The notes below the pieces were generated by a model. It saw only the letters and a list, made by a program, of their open reading frames with translations, was not told the DNA's origin and did no database searches. A stretch of DNA of 64,000 nt from Sapria himalayana (lineage: Eukaryota > Streptophyta > Magnoliopsida > Malpighiales > Rafflesiaceae), in assembly GCA_029783825.1 (NCBI GenBank), contig JAREIK010005871.1:1-64000 (forward strand), written 5' to 3'. Position numbers and translations under genes: made by a program. Below, piece after piece: positions 53,410 to 64,000 of this stretch; position 1 is the stretch's first letter; every line of letters begins with the position of its first letter.

Positions 53410-53722
53410 TCGTGTTGTAGTTCAACACTACCACATTCACAAAATGATGATTCATTGTTTCAACTAATAGATGTATGAATTCTAAAATTGCAAGCTCATT
53501 CTGCAACATTTATGATTCTAGTCACTAATATCGTTGCTCATTTAATAGCAAAAAAAAAATAAAAAACAAATAATCAAAACAAATTGATCCGGCTCAACTT
53601 GAAACAACTTTGTAGATGCGATAGGAACTTACTTCATCATTGTTAATACCAACCAGGATAAATAAAGATGCATGGCATCGGTATATGATTTTGTAGTTAT
53701 GATGCTCCACAAATGAGTACCA
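53410..53722 (-). pseudogene. AP-4 adaptor complex sigma subunit gene fragment
   Basis: AP-4 sigma is the small chain of the trans-Golgi adaptor complex AP-4. On the minus strand an exon at 53722-53633 reads SFVEHHNYKIIYRCHASLF and then ILVGINNDE, ending at a GTAAGT donor. After a roughly 130-bp intron with a TTGCAG acceptor, the next exon (53500 down to about 53410) reads NELAILEFIHLLVETMNHHF. The NYKI.YR..ASLF..VG...DENELAILEFIHLLVETM pattern fits sigma-4 better than sigma-1, -2 or -3. Only two internal exons are seen, so it is a partial capture or relic. Substitutions such as RRY to RCH and a decayed VCEL region show it is dead. It lies 100 bp outside the CACTA terminus. Confidence 0.8.
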
Positions 53723-54395
53723 CACAGAGATAACAACACAAAAATAACTTCAAATAGTGGGACAATACCCATGGCTGTGAAGAATCCACATCTATAAGAA
53801 ATAAAATCAGAAAGAAGTAACAAGATGTTTAAAAAATAATAATGACCCACTGCTTTATCTACTAAAGGCATTTCCAAATGATTTCATCGTATAGGGCATG
53901 TTGTTCATCAATAGCTCACCATTCATAGTTGAACTTCCATCATTATATGGTAGATAATAGTTATTAAATTTTTGAATTGAACTTACATCATCATAAAAAT
54001 ATATCATACAAACAGAAGTTTGCATATCTTTTTAGTCTGTACAAATTATTAGGTGGTAATTAATAAAAGGTAAACCAAATTATTCTAATTCAACAATATT
54101 TCAAAATTAGTTTAGTTGATCGTGAAGATTGTATGCAGCAAAAAGAGATCCAGGTAGTGATTATTCTAATTCTCCAGCAAGTTTTTCTACAAAAATTTTC
54201 TCCATTGAACCATTTTTTTCTAATATATATGGACATAGAGTGAGCACAAGTCTGACATATCTTTTTTTCCTGATTTACATACATTGAACTTGTCTGCCTG
54301 TGTGCACGAAAACTCATGTGGGGAAAGATAAATGTTATGCCTTGTCATTCTTGCATTCAAAATAATACATGTTGCTCCCCTATTTGCATCCACTT

Positions 54396-55190
54396 ATGAT
54401 AAGATTTGCTAGCTCTAATTCCCTTTGTGCTTTCATTTCGATATCCCCATCTACAGTAGAAGAAAATCTTTCTAGTCAAAGAAGTAACAACAGTAACAAT
54501 CATGTTTGCAGAATAGAATACCAATGTTTTTTTGATGGATTTGATTAAAAAGGATGTTTAGAAGAATTAAGAAATTAGAGTAGAGAAAAGAAGAGATGCC
54601 TAACAAAAGATCAAGTGAAGGCAATGAAGAAAAACTTTGAAGTGGAAAACAAGCTTGAACCAGAGAGGAAAAAAAACTGGCTCATGAACTTGGCTTGCAT
54701 CCAAGACAAATAGTTGTTTGGTTCTAAAACAACCATGCTAGGTAGAAAACCAAGCATTTAGAGAGAGATTATGGCCTCCTGAAAGCAAATAATGACTCAC
54801 TGAAGCTCAATTATGAAGCCCTTAAACATTATCACGTAGCCTTGATTAAACAAATTAGGGAACTAAAGGCACATCTTAATGCTGAAAACATGGAGACTAG
54901 TAGCTTGTTCAACAAGGGGGAGGGTCTTTTACCAGAAATAGACTAGGAGGAGTTTAAGAGTGGATTATTAGATAGTGATTCGAGTGCGATCCTGAAGGAT
55001 GATAATAGTTTGGATTCTGGGATTTCTTCTATCAGGTTGAAAAATTGTAGCAGATCACACATCAAATTACGATAGTCAAGCATGGAATCATGGATTAATA
55101 CATACAGACATGGAATGGGGTTGAAGATTATGAAAGCACACATCCTCGCCTCTGAATTAGTTTCTATCTACTTCAAACTGGAAGTTGTAA
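54396..55190 (+). pseudogene. HD-Zip class I transcription factor pseudogene
   Basis: From ATG 54396 the frame gives an N-terminus SSNSLCAFISISPSTVEE, then an EYQ.F.DG.D..GCLEE region, a homeodomain (KKRCLTKDQVKAMKKNFEVE, then NKLEPERK..LAHELGLHPRQIVVWF) and a leucine zipper (LERDYGLLKANNDSLKLNYE, ALIKQIRELKAHL). A later LLDSDSSAILKDDNS stretch follows. These features are typical of the plant HD-Zip I family (ATHB5/6/16-like), which are nuclear regulators of stress and growth. Decay includes TAA at 54546, TAG at 54576, a one-base loss in the A-run near 54670, and in recognition helix 3 a CAA-to-TAA stop (54725) plus a TGG-to-TAG stop (54743). No intron is visible across homeodomain and zipper; whether that means retroposition is uncertain. 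The 3' end is approximate. Confidence 0.92.
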
Positions 55191-55198
55191 CTTGCAAT

Positions 55199-55304
55199 GC
55201 TCACGACCTAGTGCACAAAAAAAAATCCTAGGACTGTTTTTAGGTTTTTATGCTCATGACCTTGTGCATAAAAAAAAATACTAGACGAGTTGTAGGTTTT
55301 TATG
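55199..55304. repeat. 53-bp tandem repeat, two copies
   Basis: Units beginning GCTCACGACCTAGTGCA (55199) and GCTCATGACCTTGTGCA (55252) are followed by A9, a CTAG word and TAGGTTTTTAT in each. A third start, GCTCATCACC, is at 55304. It lies right after the HD-Zip relic and has no coding content. Confidence 0.8.
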
Positions 55305-56489
55305 CTCATCACCTGCTCACAACATGGTGCATGAAACTATGTTCATCATAGTTCCTCTTCCGAAAAGAATTGTGATGAACAGTGAGCACATGCGACTTTT
55401 AGGATTTTATTTATAACCATAAAATAAATAATATATATATATATATTTATTATGGTTATAATTTTTTTTGAATTCAATATATTTTTATGAATATAATAAG
55501 AAATAAATTTATAGTCATAAAATTTTATATTATTTGATATATATTAAATTTATAAAAATCCTAGATTAACTTATAATGAAAAGATCATAAAAATAAATAT
55601 TTATTATTTTAATAAGAATAGAATATAAAAAGATAATAATCAAAATCTTATGCAATGGCTTAATTATTAAAAATTTTAGTAAGGGCAAAAATAAAACATG
55701 AATTCAAATAAACTAAGGTCAATTTGATAGAACTTTTCAAATGTGTTAATAAGGCAAAAAATTATTTTAAGTATTTTTAGGACAAAAAAATATCATTAGT
55801 AATATTTAAAAAAAATTGAAACTCTAAAAAACACTTGAAGTGTTCTTTTAATAAACACTTGGATATTGTTTTTTTTATAACGCTTGAAGTGTTATTTTAA
55901 AAATTCAAATTTTGTTGTAAATATTTTTTAAAAGATTCTTATAATCATAAAAATAGTTTTATTATATATTTATTAATATAAATATATTCATTATTTTAGA
56001 TTTTTTATAAATATTTTTTTATAATCATATAAATAATAATTTTAAGCTTTTATTAATACAAATGTTTATGTATATTCATTTATTAAAACATATATTTAAA
56101 TTTATTTTTTAATTAAATCAAAGATTATTTTTTAAATATTTTTACTATTTTATAATTCTTTATATAGTTAATTTAGGCTTTATTAAAATAAATTTTTATT
56201 TTGTATTTATATATTTTTGTAATTATATATTTATAATATCCTATTTTTATTATTATATGAGAAGGCATCTTTCAAGGAACCCTAATCTATACACCATGAC
56301 AAACCTTTAATATAAAAAATTACATCAAATATTAAAAGAAATAATATAAAAAAAGAAAATAATTCAGAATAGATTAATGATAGAATTAATCCTTAGATAA
56401 ATAATTAGGGAAAAATCCAAGCTAAATGTATATATTTTGTAAAAATTATTAATTAAGGATGAATTGCTTGCATTTAATATATAATTGTA
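55305..56489. other. AT-rich stretch without genes
   Basis: About 1.2 kb of very AT-rich sequence with (TA)n and long A/T runs. A small perfect inverted repeat, AACACTTGAAGTGTT, lies near 55836, with a similar copy near 55884. I see no coding region or recognisable element. Confidence 0.55.
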
Positions 56490-56780
56490 AAAAAATTTAT
56501 AGAGAATGATTTAGCGAGTGTTTTTTTCTCTAGTTAAGTAGCTAGAAAAAATCCATATCAAAAGTCATTGCTAGGTTTCCCGCCATTCTTTGTGACAAAT
56601 TCTATGACAATAATAGATAGGGAAATCTTTCAATAGAAAATTGATGTCTCTAATCTGTCACAAATCCATTACAAATTTGTTATTCAATGTAAAATCAAAC
56701 AACTCTCACTATTCCCCAGCTAATCCCTTGCAAATTAGTAAGGAAAAATATTCCTAGCAAAATATTCATAGGTAATTATT
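56490..56780. mobile_element. CACTA-like subterminal remnant next to array 4
   Basis: Words such as TTAGCGAGTG, GCTAGGTTTCCC, CAGCTAATCCCTTGCAAATT and CCTAGCAAAATA resemble the subterminal repeats of the CACTA ends in this window, and CACTATTCCCCAGC (56707) could be a degenerate terminus. It directly precedes the fourth TAGA array. No flanking duplication or partner end is seen, so the assignment is tentative. Confidence 0.4.
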
Positions 56781-59619
56781 ATAGATAGATAAATATAGAT
56801 ATAGACAGAAAGATAAATAGGAATATAGAGTGATAGACATATAGACAGATAGATGTATAGACATATTGATAGATGTATAGAAAGATAGATAGACATATAT
56901 AAAGATAAATAGATAAATAGATAAATAGATAGACAAATAAACATATAGACTAATAGAACGATAGATAGAAAGAAGGATGGATAGATAGGTATGGTAAGTA
57001 GATTAATAAACAAATAGATAGATAGATAGATAGATAAACATAAAGGTAGATAGATGGAAAGAAGGGTAAACAGATAGACAGATAGAAATATCGATATATA
57101 GATAGATAGACAGACAGATTGATAGATATTCAGATCGAAAGATTTGTAGATAGAAAGATAGATAAATTGATAGAAAGATAAATAAATAGATAGATAGATA
57201 AATAGGTAGATAGATAGATATATAAATTTATAATAGATAGATAGATATATATATATATATATATACATATAAATATATAGAAAGATAGATTGATTGACAG
57301 ATTGACAGATAGATAGACAAATAGATTGATTGAAAAATGGATAAATAGATAGATTAATTGATGATAAGATAGACAAATAGACAGATAGATATATACAAAG
57401 ATAGTAAGATAGATATTTTGACACATAGTTAGATAGAGAGATTAGTAGATATTAAGATGGACAAATTGATAGAAAGATAGATAGATATATGGATTATAGA
57501 CACATATATAGGTAGAGAGGTAGATAGACAGAATAGATAGATATTTAATAGATAAATAGAAAGATAGATAGTTAGATTGATAGATACATAGATAGACATA
57601 TAGACATATAGAAAAATAGATACATTAATAGATTTATAGATAGATAGATCAACAGATAGGTAGAATTGATAGATGGATAGATAAACAGATTGATAGATGG
57701 TGAGATAGACAAATAGACAAATGAAAAAATAGATAGATAGATAGCTAGAAAGACAAATAGACAGATAGACAGCTTGATAGATATATAGACATATAGACTA
57801 ATGATAGTAGAAAGATAGATAGATTGACAAATAATAGATAGAAAAATAGAAAGATAGATAAATGAAAGATAAATAATTAGATAGATAGACAGATAGAGAG
57901 AAATAGACAAATAGACATATTGATAGAAAGATAGATTGACATATAAAGAAATTGACATATAGATAGATAGATAGATAGACATATAGACAGATAGACATAT
58001 AGTCAGTTAGATAGGTAGACACGTAGACAAGTAGATAAACAGATAAATAGATAGATAAATAAAGAAATAGTTAGATAGATAGATAAATGGATATCTAAAA
58101 AGATAGATGATTGACTGAGACACAGATATATAGACTAATATACAAATAGATAGATATTAAGATAGGCAAAATGATAGATAGATAGATATATAGATAGATA
58201 GATCGATAGACCAATTGAAAGAGAGACAAATAGACAAATACACAAAAAGATAACTAGATAGATAGACAGATAGAGATATAAATAAATAAATAGATAGACA
58301 GATAGATTAATTGATTGAAAGATAGATAGATTGAATAATTTAAAGATAGATAGATAGACATATAAAAATATATACAGATAAATATATATAATGATAGACA
58401 ATAGATAGATAGATTGATTGATTGAAAAATAGATTAGTAGACAAATAGAAAGATAAGAAAATAGATAAATTGATACACAAATAGACAATTAGATAGATAT
58501 AAAGATAGATAAAGAGATAGATAGATACATAGAAAGATAGATAAAGAGATATATAGATATATAGACAGATAGTTAGAGAGATAGATTGACAGATTGAAAG
58601 ATTGATAGATAGACAAAAAGATATAAAGATAGATAGACATATAGATAGATAGATAGACAGATAAACATATATATAAATAGATAGATAGATCCCTAGATAG
58701 AAAATAGATAGATAGACATATAGATTGATAGAATTTAAAGAGATAGTAAGATAGATAAATAAACAGATAGTCCGATAGATAGATAGATATACATATAGAA
58801 AAATAGACAAATAGACAGATATACTGAAATACTGATAGACATATAAACATATATATCGAAAGAAAGATATATAAATCGACTAAAAGATAATTAGATAGAA
58901 AGATAGATATATAGATAGATAGAAAGACACATATATAGATGGACAAATAGTTAGATAGATAGAAAGACAAATATACATATTGACTGATAAATAGATAAAT
59001 AGATAGGAAGATAGATTGGTAGATTGAAATATAGATAGTGGGATAGATAAATTGATTGATAGACATATAGATTAAAACATAGACATATAGACAGAACGAT
59101 AAATAAATAAATAGATAGATACATAGATAGATATATATGTATACATGTAGATAGGTAGATATGTAGATAGGTAGACACATAGAGACATAGATAGATGCAT
59201 AGATAGATATACACATAGATATATAAAATGATAGACATATAGGTAAATAGGCAGATAGACAAATAGATGGACATACAGATAAATAGATAGATAGGCAATT
59301 AGATCAAAAGATTTATAGATATATAGATAGATAGAATTATAAAAATATTGATAGATAGAAAAAAACATATAGACAAATAGTCAGATAGAAGGATAGACAA
59401 GTTGACAAATAGAAAGAAAGACATAGAAAAATATACAAATAGATAGATAGATAGATTAAAAAATAGATAGATAGATAAATAGATATATAGATAGATAGAT
59501 TGATTGATTGATAAATTGATAGATAGATAGAAAATAGATAGATAGATAGATAGACATATAGATAGATAAATAGACAGATAGATATTAAAGATAGATATAT
59601 AAAGAGATAGATAGACAAA

Positions 59620-60547
59620 TAGTTAATTAGATAGATAAAATGATATCTACATAGATAGATAGGCTAATAGACTAATAGACTGAAAGATAGATAAATAGAA
59701 ATTATGATAGATAGATAGATAGATATATTGATTGATTGATTGAATAATAGATAGAAAGATAGATAAAAAACATATAACTAATAGACAGATAGACAGATAG
59801 ATAAATATATAGTTAGAAATATCGATACATTGATAGACAACTATAAATGATTATAATTAAATATATAGTTAGTTAAATATATAGACAGATAGATAGATAA
59901 ATAGATAGATAGACTAATAGACTTATAGATAGATAGATACATAGACAAATAGATAGATTAATAGATAGATGGATAGATAGATAAATATTTAATATATAGA
60001 TAGATATATAAATAGATAGATATATATATAGATATATATATCTATATACACACACACACATATAAACATATAGAAGGATAGACAAAATTATAGATTGACA
60101 GACAGATAGATAGATAGAGAGATAGATTGATTGATTGAAAAAATTATTTGTCAAATAGTTATTTAGATAGATAAAATGATATCCACATAGACATATAGAC
60201 TAATAGACTAATAAACTGAAATATAGATAAGTAGAAATTAAGATAAATCGATAGATAGATATATTGATTGATTGAATAATAGACAGATAGATAGATAAAA
60301 ATACATATAAACTAATAGACAGATAGACAGATAGACAAATATACAGTTAGAAATATCAATACATTGATTGACAACTAGAAATGATTATAATTAAATATAT
60401 AGATAGTTAAATATATAGACAGATAGATACATAAATAGATAGATAGACTAATAGACATATAGATAGTTAGATACATAGACAAATAGATAGATTAATAGAT
60501 AGATGGATAGATAGATAAATATTTAATAGATAGATAGATATATAGAT

Positions 60548-60613
<66 letters not shown>

Positions 60614-60690
60614 ATATAAATATATAGAAGGATAGACAAATGTATAGAATGACAAATAGATAGATTGATAGATAGATAGACAAATAGATA
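59620..60690. repeat. 535-bp tandem duplication inside array 4
   Basis: Landmarks repeat with an offset of 534-536 bp: AAAATGATATCTACATAG near 59637 and its one-base variant near 60173, and GACAACTATAAATGATTATA at 59836 and its variant at 60370. GATGGATAGATAGATAAATA followed by TTTAATA occurs in both. The second copy carries a greatly expanded (TA)n tract (about 60547-60611) where the first has a short TATATATA/CACACACA segment. Confidence 0.85.
60547..60611. repeat. Long (TA)n dinucleotide tract
   Basis: An almost perfect alternating TA run of about 60 bp, one of the longest in the window, lies in the second copy of the 535-bp duplication. It is self-complementary and may extrude a cruciform. 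Length is prone to sequencing or assembly error. Confidence 0.9.
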
Positions 60691-61486
60691 GATTGAAAAA
60701 TGGATAGATAGATAGATTAAAAGATGATTAGATGGACAAATAGACAGCTAGAAAAATAGATATATAGATAGAAAGATAGTTAGGTTGACTTATAGTTAGA
60801 TAGAGAGATTAGTAGATATTAACATAGGAAAATTAATAGAAAGAAAGATAGATGGATTATAAACACATATATAGGTAGACATATTGCTCGCGAAAACTCG
60901 GCGATAACTCGGCGAAAGCAGTTTTCTCTAGATTTCTCTCTCGTGATTTACCTTAAATTAACTGTTATGTGAATTGCTTCGTGAATTGCTGTTTGATTTA
61001 TGTTCTATCATGTTTTCTATAACGTTTTCATCTTGCGAATATCTTGTATAAACTGTTAATGTGGATTGTTGGGTGAAATATCGTGTAAATTGCTTAGTGA
61101 ACTACTATTGTATGTTATGGGCATGAAGCAATACGGGCGAGCAGGAACAACAATACGTGTAAGAAATATTAAGCTAAATTAGAAGCTGGAAGCCTTGGTT
61201 CCTCTCGCATTTTTCCTGTATTATTAAGTCTTTTGTGATTTTTGTGCAAATATTAAGCTTTCTGGAGTAAACGGTTATTAATTCTTTCGTGATTTCCTGT
61301 GTTATTAAGCCTTGGTTCCTCCAGAAATATTAAGCTTTCTGGAGTAAACAGTTCTGCGAACAGTTGTGGGAATTTCTGTGCAAGTTGCTCTGTGATTCAC
61401 TGTTCGAAAGTATATAGTTTATGTGTAATTGCTAGATTGTGCAACTAAGAACACTCCACTACTGTTCAAACCAAGTCCAAATCAAG

Positions 61487-62851
61487 ATGAGTATGGAAAA
61501 ACCTGACTTATGTCTAAATAATAAGTCTTTTGCTTCGATAGTAAAGGGAACCGTGCCAATTTCATCAATCCAAAGGAACAAAAACGGGCTCCCGGCTATC
61601 ATCTTCTCAGCTGAGGAATCTCGTAGGCTCTTAGAACCATTCGAATACACGCTCATTGGTAAGTTCTCTCACGGCAGGCCTCGTGCGATTGGAGTTCAGA
61701 AATTCATTGACAATTTAAAGCTCAAGGGGAAGGTAAAATTTGCTGATTTCGATGCCAAGCATGTCGTGCTCCTATGCTCTCTACTGGAAGATCAATATCG
61801 TCTATGGCAGCGCGGATTATGGCAAGTTGATTGCTTCCCCATGCGTATACTGAAGTGGACAAAGGAGTTCACTCCTCTTGAAGAGCCGCCTATAGCTCCG
61901 GTATGGTTTACATTGCCTTTTCTGCCACTTCATCTCTTCTCTGAATCATCTCTCTATGCAATTTCATCGTGTTTGGGTAAGCCCATGTTAAGAGATGAAG
62001 CCACAAGAACCATGTCTAGGCCGAATAAAGGTCGTGTATGTGTCAAGCTAAACCTCTTAACTAAACTGCCTGATAAAGTATGGATAGGTAGTGGGGAAGG
62101 CAAACAGGGCGAGGGGTATTGGCAAACTGTCGTCCCCGAAAGCCTCCCTTCCTACTGTACAAAGTGTAAGAGGCTCGGGCATGATATTTTATCGTGCAAG
62201 GTGGGGAAAGAAGACGGGCAGCAGCATGAGGGAGGAGGTAGGAAGGAGATGCAATGGGTAAGGAAAGAGGAGGCTTCGGTTCTAAATATCCAGCCGAAGG
62301 GAGATCTGAATAATTGAATAATTTCAAGCATCCCTCCAGATTATCCAAATATTACCCAGGATGAAGGAACCTTGAAAGAGCTGAACTTGGGGATAGAGAA
62401 TGAGGTTAGCTTAAATAAAGGATGGGAGGAGGTAAAACACAAGAGAAAATATAAAAAAAAAGCATCTAAAACAAGAATTGTATTGAAAGAAAGATTTGAT
62501 GATGATGCGTGGATAGACGAGGATCTTCTGGATTTTCCTAAAGAAGATTCGGTAATTTTCAGTGGCCCTTCAATTCATAAGGGGGAAGAATCTCAAGAAG
62601 AGCTTGAGGCGAAAGCAAAGGATGATATATATATTTATAATGAGGATTGGGGGAATCTTTCAAGAACCCAATCCATTGAGGCCCTAAAGCAAATGGCCAT
62701 GGTGCTTGGAAAGCAGGTAAAATATAAGGAGATTAGGTATGAAATTCCTCACACTCCTAAAACAGTAAGAAACACAAAAAAATATGCTAATAGCTCTTAT
62801 GAATCTAAGCGCACAACTCGAGCTCAAGCTAAATTAGTTTTTAATGGATAG
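61487..62851 (+). pseudogene. LINE ORF1 (DUF4283, CCHC zinc knuckle), one nonsense
   Basis: This is the nucleic-acid-binding ORF1 protein of plant L1 elements. The start chosen is ATG 61487 (MSMEKPDLCLNNKSFASIV). The DUF4283 domain spans about residues 40-190, with GKFSHGRPRAIGVQKFI, WQVDCFPMRILKWTKEFTP and VWFTLPFLPLHLF. A perfect CCHC knuckle, CTKCKRLGHDILSC (C-x2-C-x4-H-x4-C), lies at about 62157-62198. A TGA at 62315-62317 breaks the frame, which then continues in phase with a Lys/Glu-rich tail (GWEEVKHKRKYKKK) to TAG 62851. Nothing else is broken, so this is a fairly young copy. Confidence 0.9.
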
Positions 62852-64000
62852 ATGCCTATATTGGAATGTTAGGGGGGTAGCTAATAGCCCCACGATAAAT
62901 AGGTTAAGACTTTTAATTAAAGAACACAAAATCTCACTACTGATTATTGCATAACCAATGGTTCTGCAAGATCAACTAAATAAATATAAAGAAATTTTAG
63001 GATTTAATAAGGTGTATGCTAATCTAAATAGTAAACTCTGGATTTTATGGCACAGTAAATTGAAAATTGAAATAATAAAAGATACTAAACAAATAGTACA
63101 TTTCAAATTAGATAAGAGCACAAATCAAATAATCTCAGCAGTTTATGCAAAAAATGACAAACAATATAGGTTGGCCTTATGGGAAGAAATGAAGGATATA
63201 GCAAGTAGAAATTTACCTTGGTTTATAGGAGGCGACTTTAACATAATTAGAAGCCCTCAAGAAAAGAAGGGAGGCAAACCACCGGATAAGGTAGCCATGA
63301 AACAATTTAATGATACAATAGCCATTACGAATCTAATGGAAATTGATTTCACCGGTTCAAGATATACCTGGTGCAACAATTGGAAAAAAAGAGGAGTTAT
63401 CTGGGCTCAACTGGATAGGATTATGTGTAACATAAAGTGGATCACCTCACAAGGGATTACAGGGCTTAGACACCTAAATAGAACTTGTTCTGACCATAGC
63501 CCCCTGCTTATCATGATTCAAAGTAACCAGGGTAATACATCTAATTTTAAATTTCAAAATATGTGGGTAAAGCATGCGAGCTTTGCAGGACTCGTCAGAG
63601 AGTCTTGGAAAGTACCAGCAGAGGGTAAACAGATGCAAGTTCTATCAATTAAACTTCTGAGGCTAAAAGCTTGTTTAAAAACATGGAATAAAGAGGTTTT
63701 TGGAAAATTAAATCAGGAGCTAAAAATCTTAGAAGAAAAAGTAGCCAAGCTGGAGGAAGTTTTTGACTCCACGAATAACAATGAAACTCGGATAGAATTA
63801 AGTAAGGCTAAAGGAGAACTGAAATTGAAATTACACATGGAAGAAATTTATTAGAAACAACGAGCAAAAATAAAATGGTTAAAGGATGAGGATCGCAATA
63901 CTAAATTTTTTTATAATATGTTTAAAATAAAATCTCAAAAAAATAAAATTAAAGGTCTAATAAATAAAGAAGGAAAATGGGTAAAAGAGGAAAAGGAAAT
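62844..64000 (+). pseudogene. LINE ORF2 (AP-like endonuclease, start of RT region), two nonsense codons
   Basis: ATG 62844 overlaps the ORF1 stop by 8 bp in the next frame. The L1 endonuclease motifs are WNVRG (start), GGDFNIIRSPQEKKGG, DFTGSRYTWCNN, WAQLDRIMCN and TCSDHSPLL (the Ser-Asp-His motif). The linker before the reverse transcriptase has Lys/Leu-rich helices, then KIKWLKDEDRNTKFFYNM near the window end. A TAA at 62952-62954 stands at the LLIIA-stop-PMV position, where the family has the catalytic Glu (EP/ETK motif). A TAG at 63852-63854 replaces what is usually Trp. The reverse transcriptase catalytic core is outside the window. Confidence 0.9.

Larger units (their letters stand above)
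56781..60884. repeat. TAGA tetranucleotide array (array 4)
   Basis: Degenerate TAGA/TAGACA words on the plus strand with (TA)n tracts near 57247-57266 and 60547-60611. It ends where GC-containing LINE sequence begins. A block at about 57290-57520 (ending GGATTATAGACACATATATAGG) recurs at about 60655-60880, and a 535-bp tandem duplication lies between. Minus-strand open frames are artefacts of the repeat. Confidence 0.94.
60885..64000 (+). mobile_element. L1-type LINE retrotransposon, 5' part (runs off window)
   Basis: The sequence changes sharply from TAGA array to mixed-composition DNA at about 60885 (GCTCGCGAAAACTCGGCG). A 600-bp 5' leader with an internal duplication (AAGCTTTCTGGAGTAAAC at about 61254 and 61328, CCTTGGTTCCTC at about 61192 and 61310) precedes ORF1 (DUF4283 plus zinc knuckle) and ORF2 (endonuclease, start of the reverse transcriptase region). 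The 3' part lies beyond the window, so the target duplication cannot be checked. Three in-frame stops make this copy non-autonomous as it stands. Confidence 0.92.

Noticed and set aside
53629..53877. 82-residue minus-strand open frame resembling a membrane protein
   Set aside because: It is an off-frame reading across an intron and the AP-4 sigma exon. The meaningful frame is the neighbouring one.
61459..61656. Minus-strand frame inside LINE ORF1
   Set aside because: It is antisense to the DUF4283 coding region, which has clear domain motifs on plus.
1..64000. Possible CRISPR-like array in the regularly repeated sequence
   Set aside because: The repeats are 4-bp units without constant-length spacers, in a plant nuclear context.

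Overview
This window looks like heterochromatic or otherwise repeat-dense DNA from a flowering plant nuclear genome. The evidence is plant-type CACTA (En/Spm) transposons with TNP2- and TNPA-like genes, a plant hAT element, a plant L1-type LINE with a DUF4283/zinc-knuckle ORF1, and decayed fragments of plant-like nuclear genes with plant-style introns (SmF, AP-4 sigma, HD-Zip class I). The species cannot be told from the sequence. No intact host gene, rRNA, tRNA or CRISPR was found. Every protein-coding region carries stops or frameshifts.

Layout. (1) 1-8368: a degenerate TCTA tetranucleotide array with embedded (TA)n tracts. (2) 8369-9290: a CACTA terminus with many TTGCAA motifs; after it the array polarity flips to TAGA (9291-10125). 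(3) 10126-17080: CACTA copy 1 on the minus strand (TNP2-like then TNPA-like), ending in a 0.4-kb GA-rich purine tract. (4) 17821-33460: the largest TAGA array, 15.6 kb. (5) 33503-53308: a probable single 19.8-kb compound CACTA element, flanked by CAT/CAT and made of two inverted copies of the same transposase region (copy 2 minus, copy 3 plus). Its left arm is interrupted by nested insertions, the outer about 0.3 kb long and the inner a complete 4,752-bp hAT element with a perfect 8-bp target duplication. In its right arm the 3' part of the TNPA gene is replaced by a captured, intron-containing SmF spliceosomal gene. (6) 53309-56780: two more decayed host-gene pieces (AP-4 sigma on minus, HD-Zip I on plus), a very AT-rich stretch and a CACTA-like subterminal remnant. 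(7) 56781-60884: a fourth TAGA array with long-range duplications. (8) 60885-64000: the 5' part of an L1-type LINE inserted in that array and running off the window.

The TAGA/TCTA arrays cover roughly 29 kb of the 64 kb. Nothing here forms a working pathway; the window records nested transposition, gene-fragment capture and satellite expansion. The most interesting points are the giant inverted CACTA structure, which could fold into hairpin RNA if transcribed through, the cluster of three captured plant genes, and the repeated adjacency of TAGA arrays to CACTA termini.
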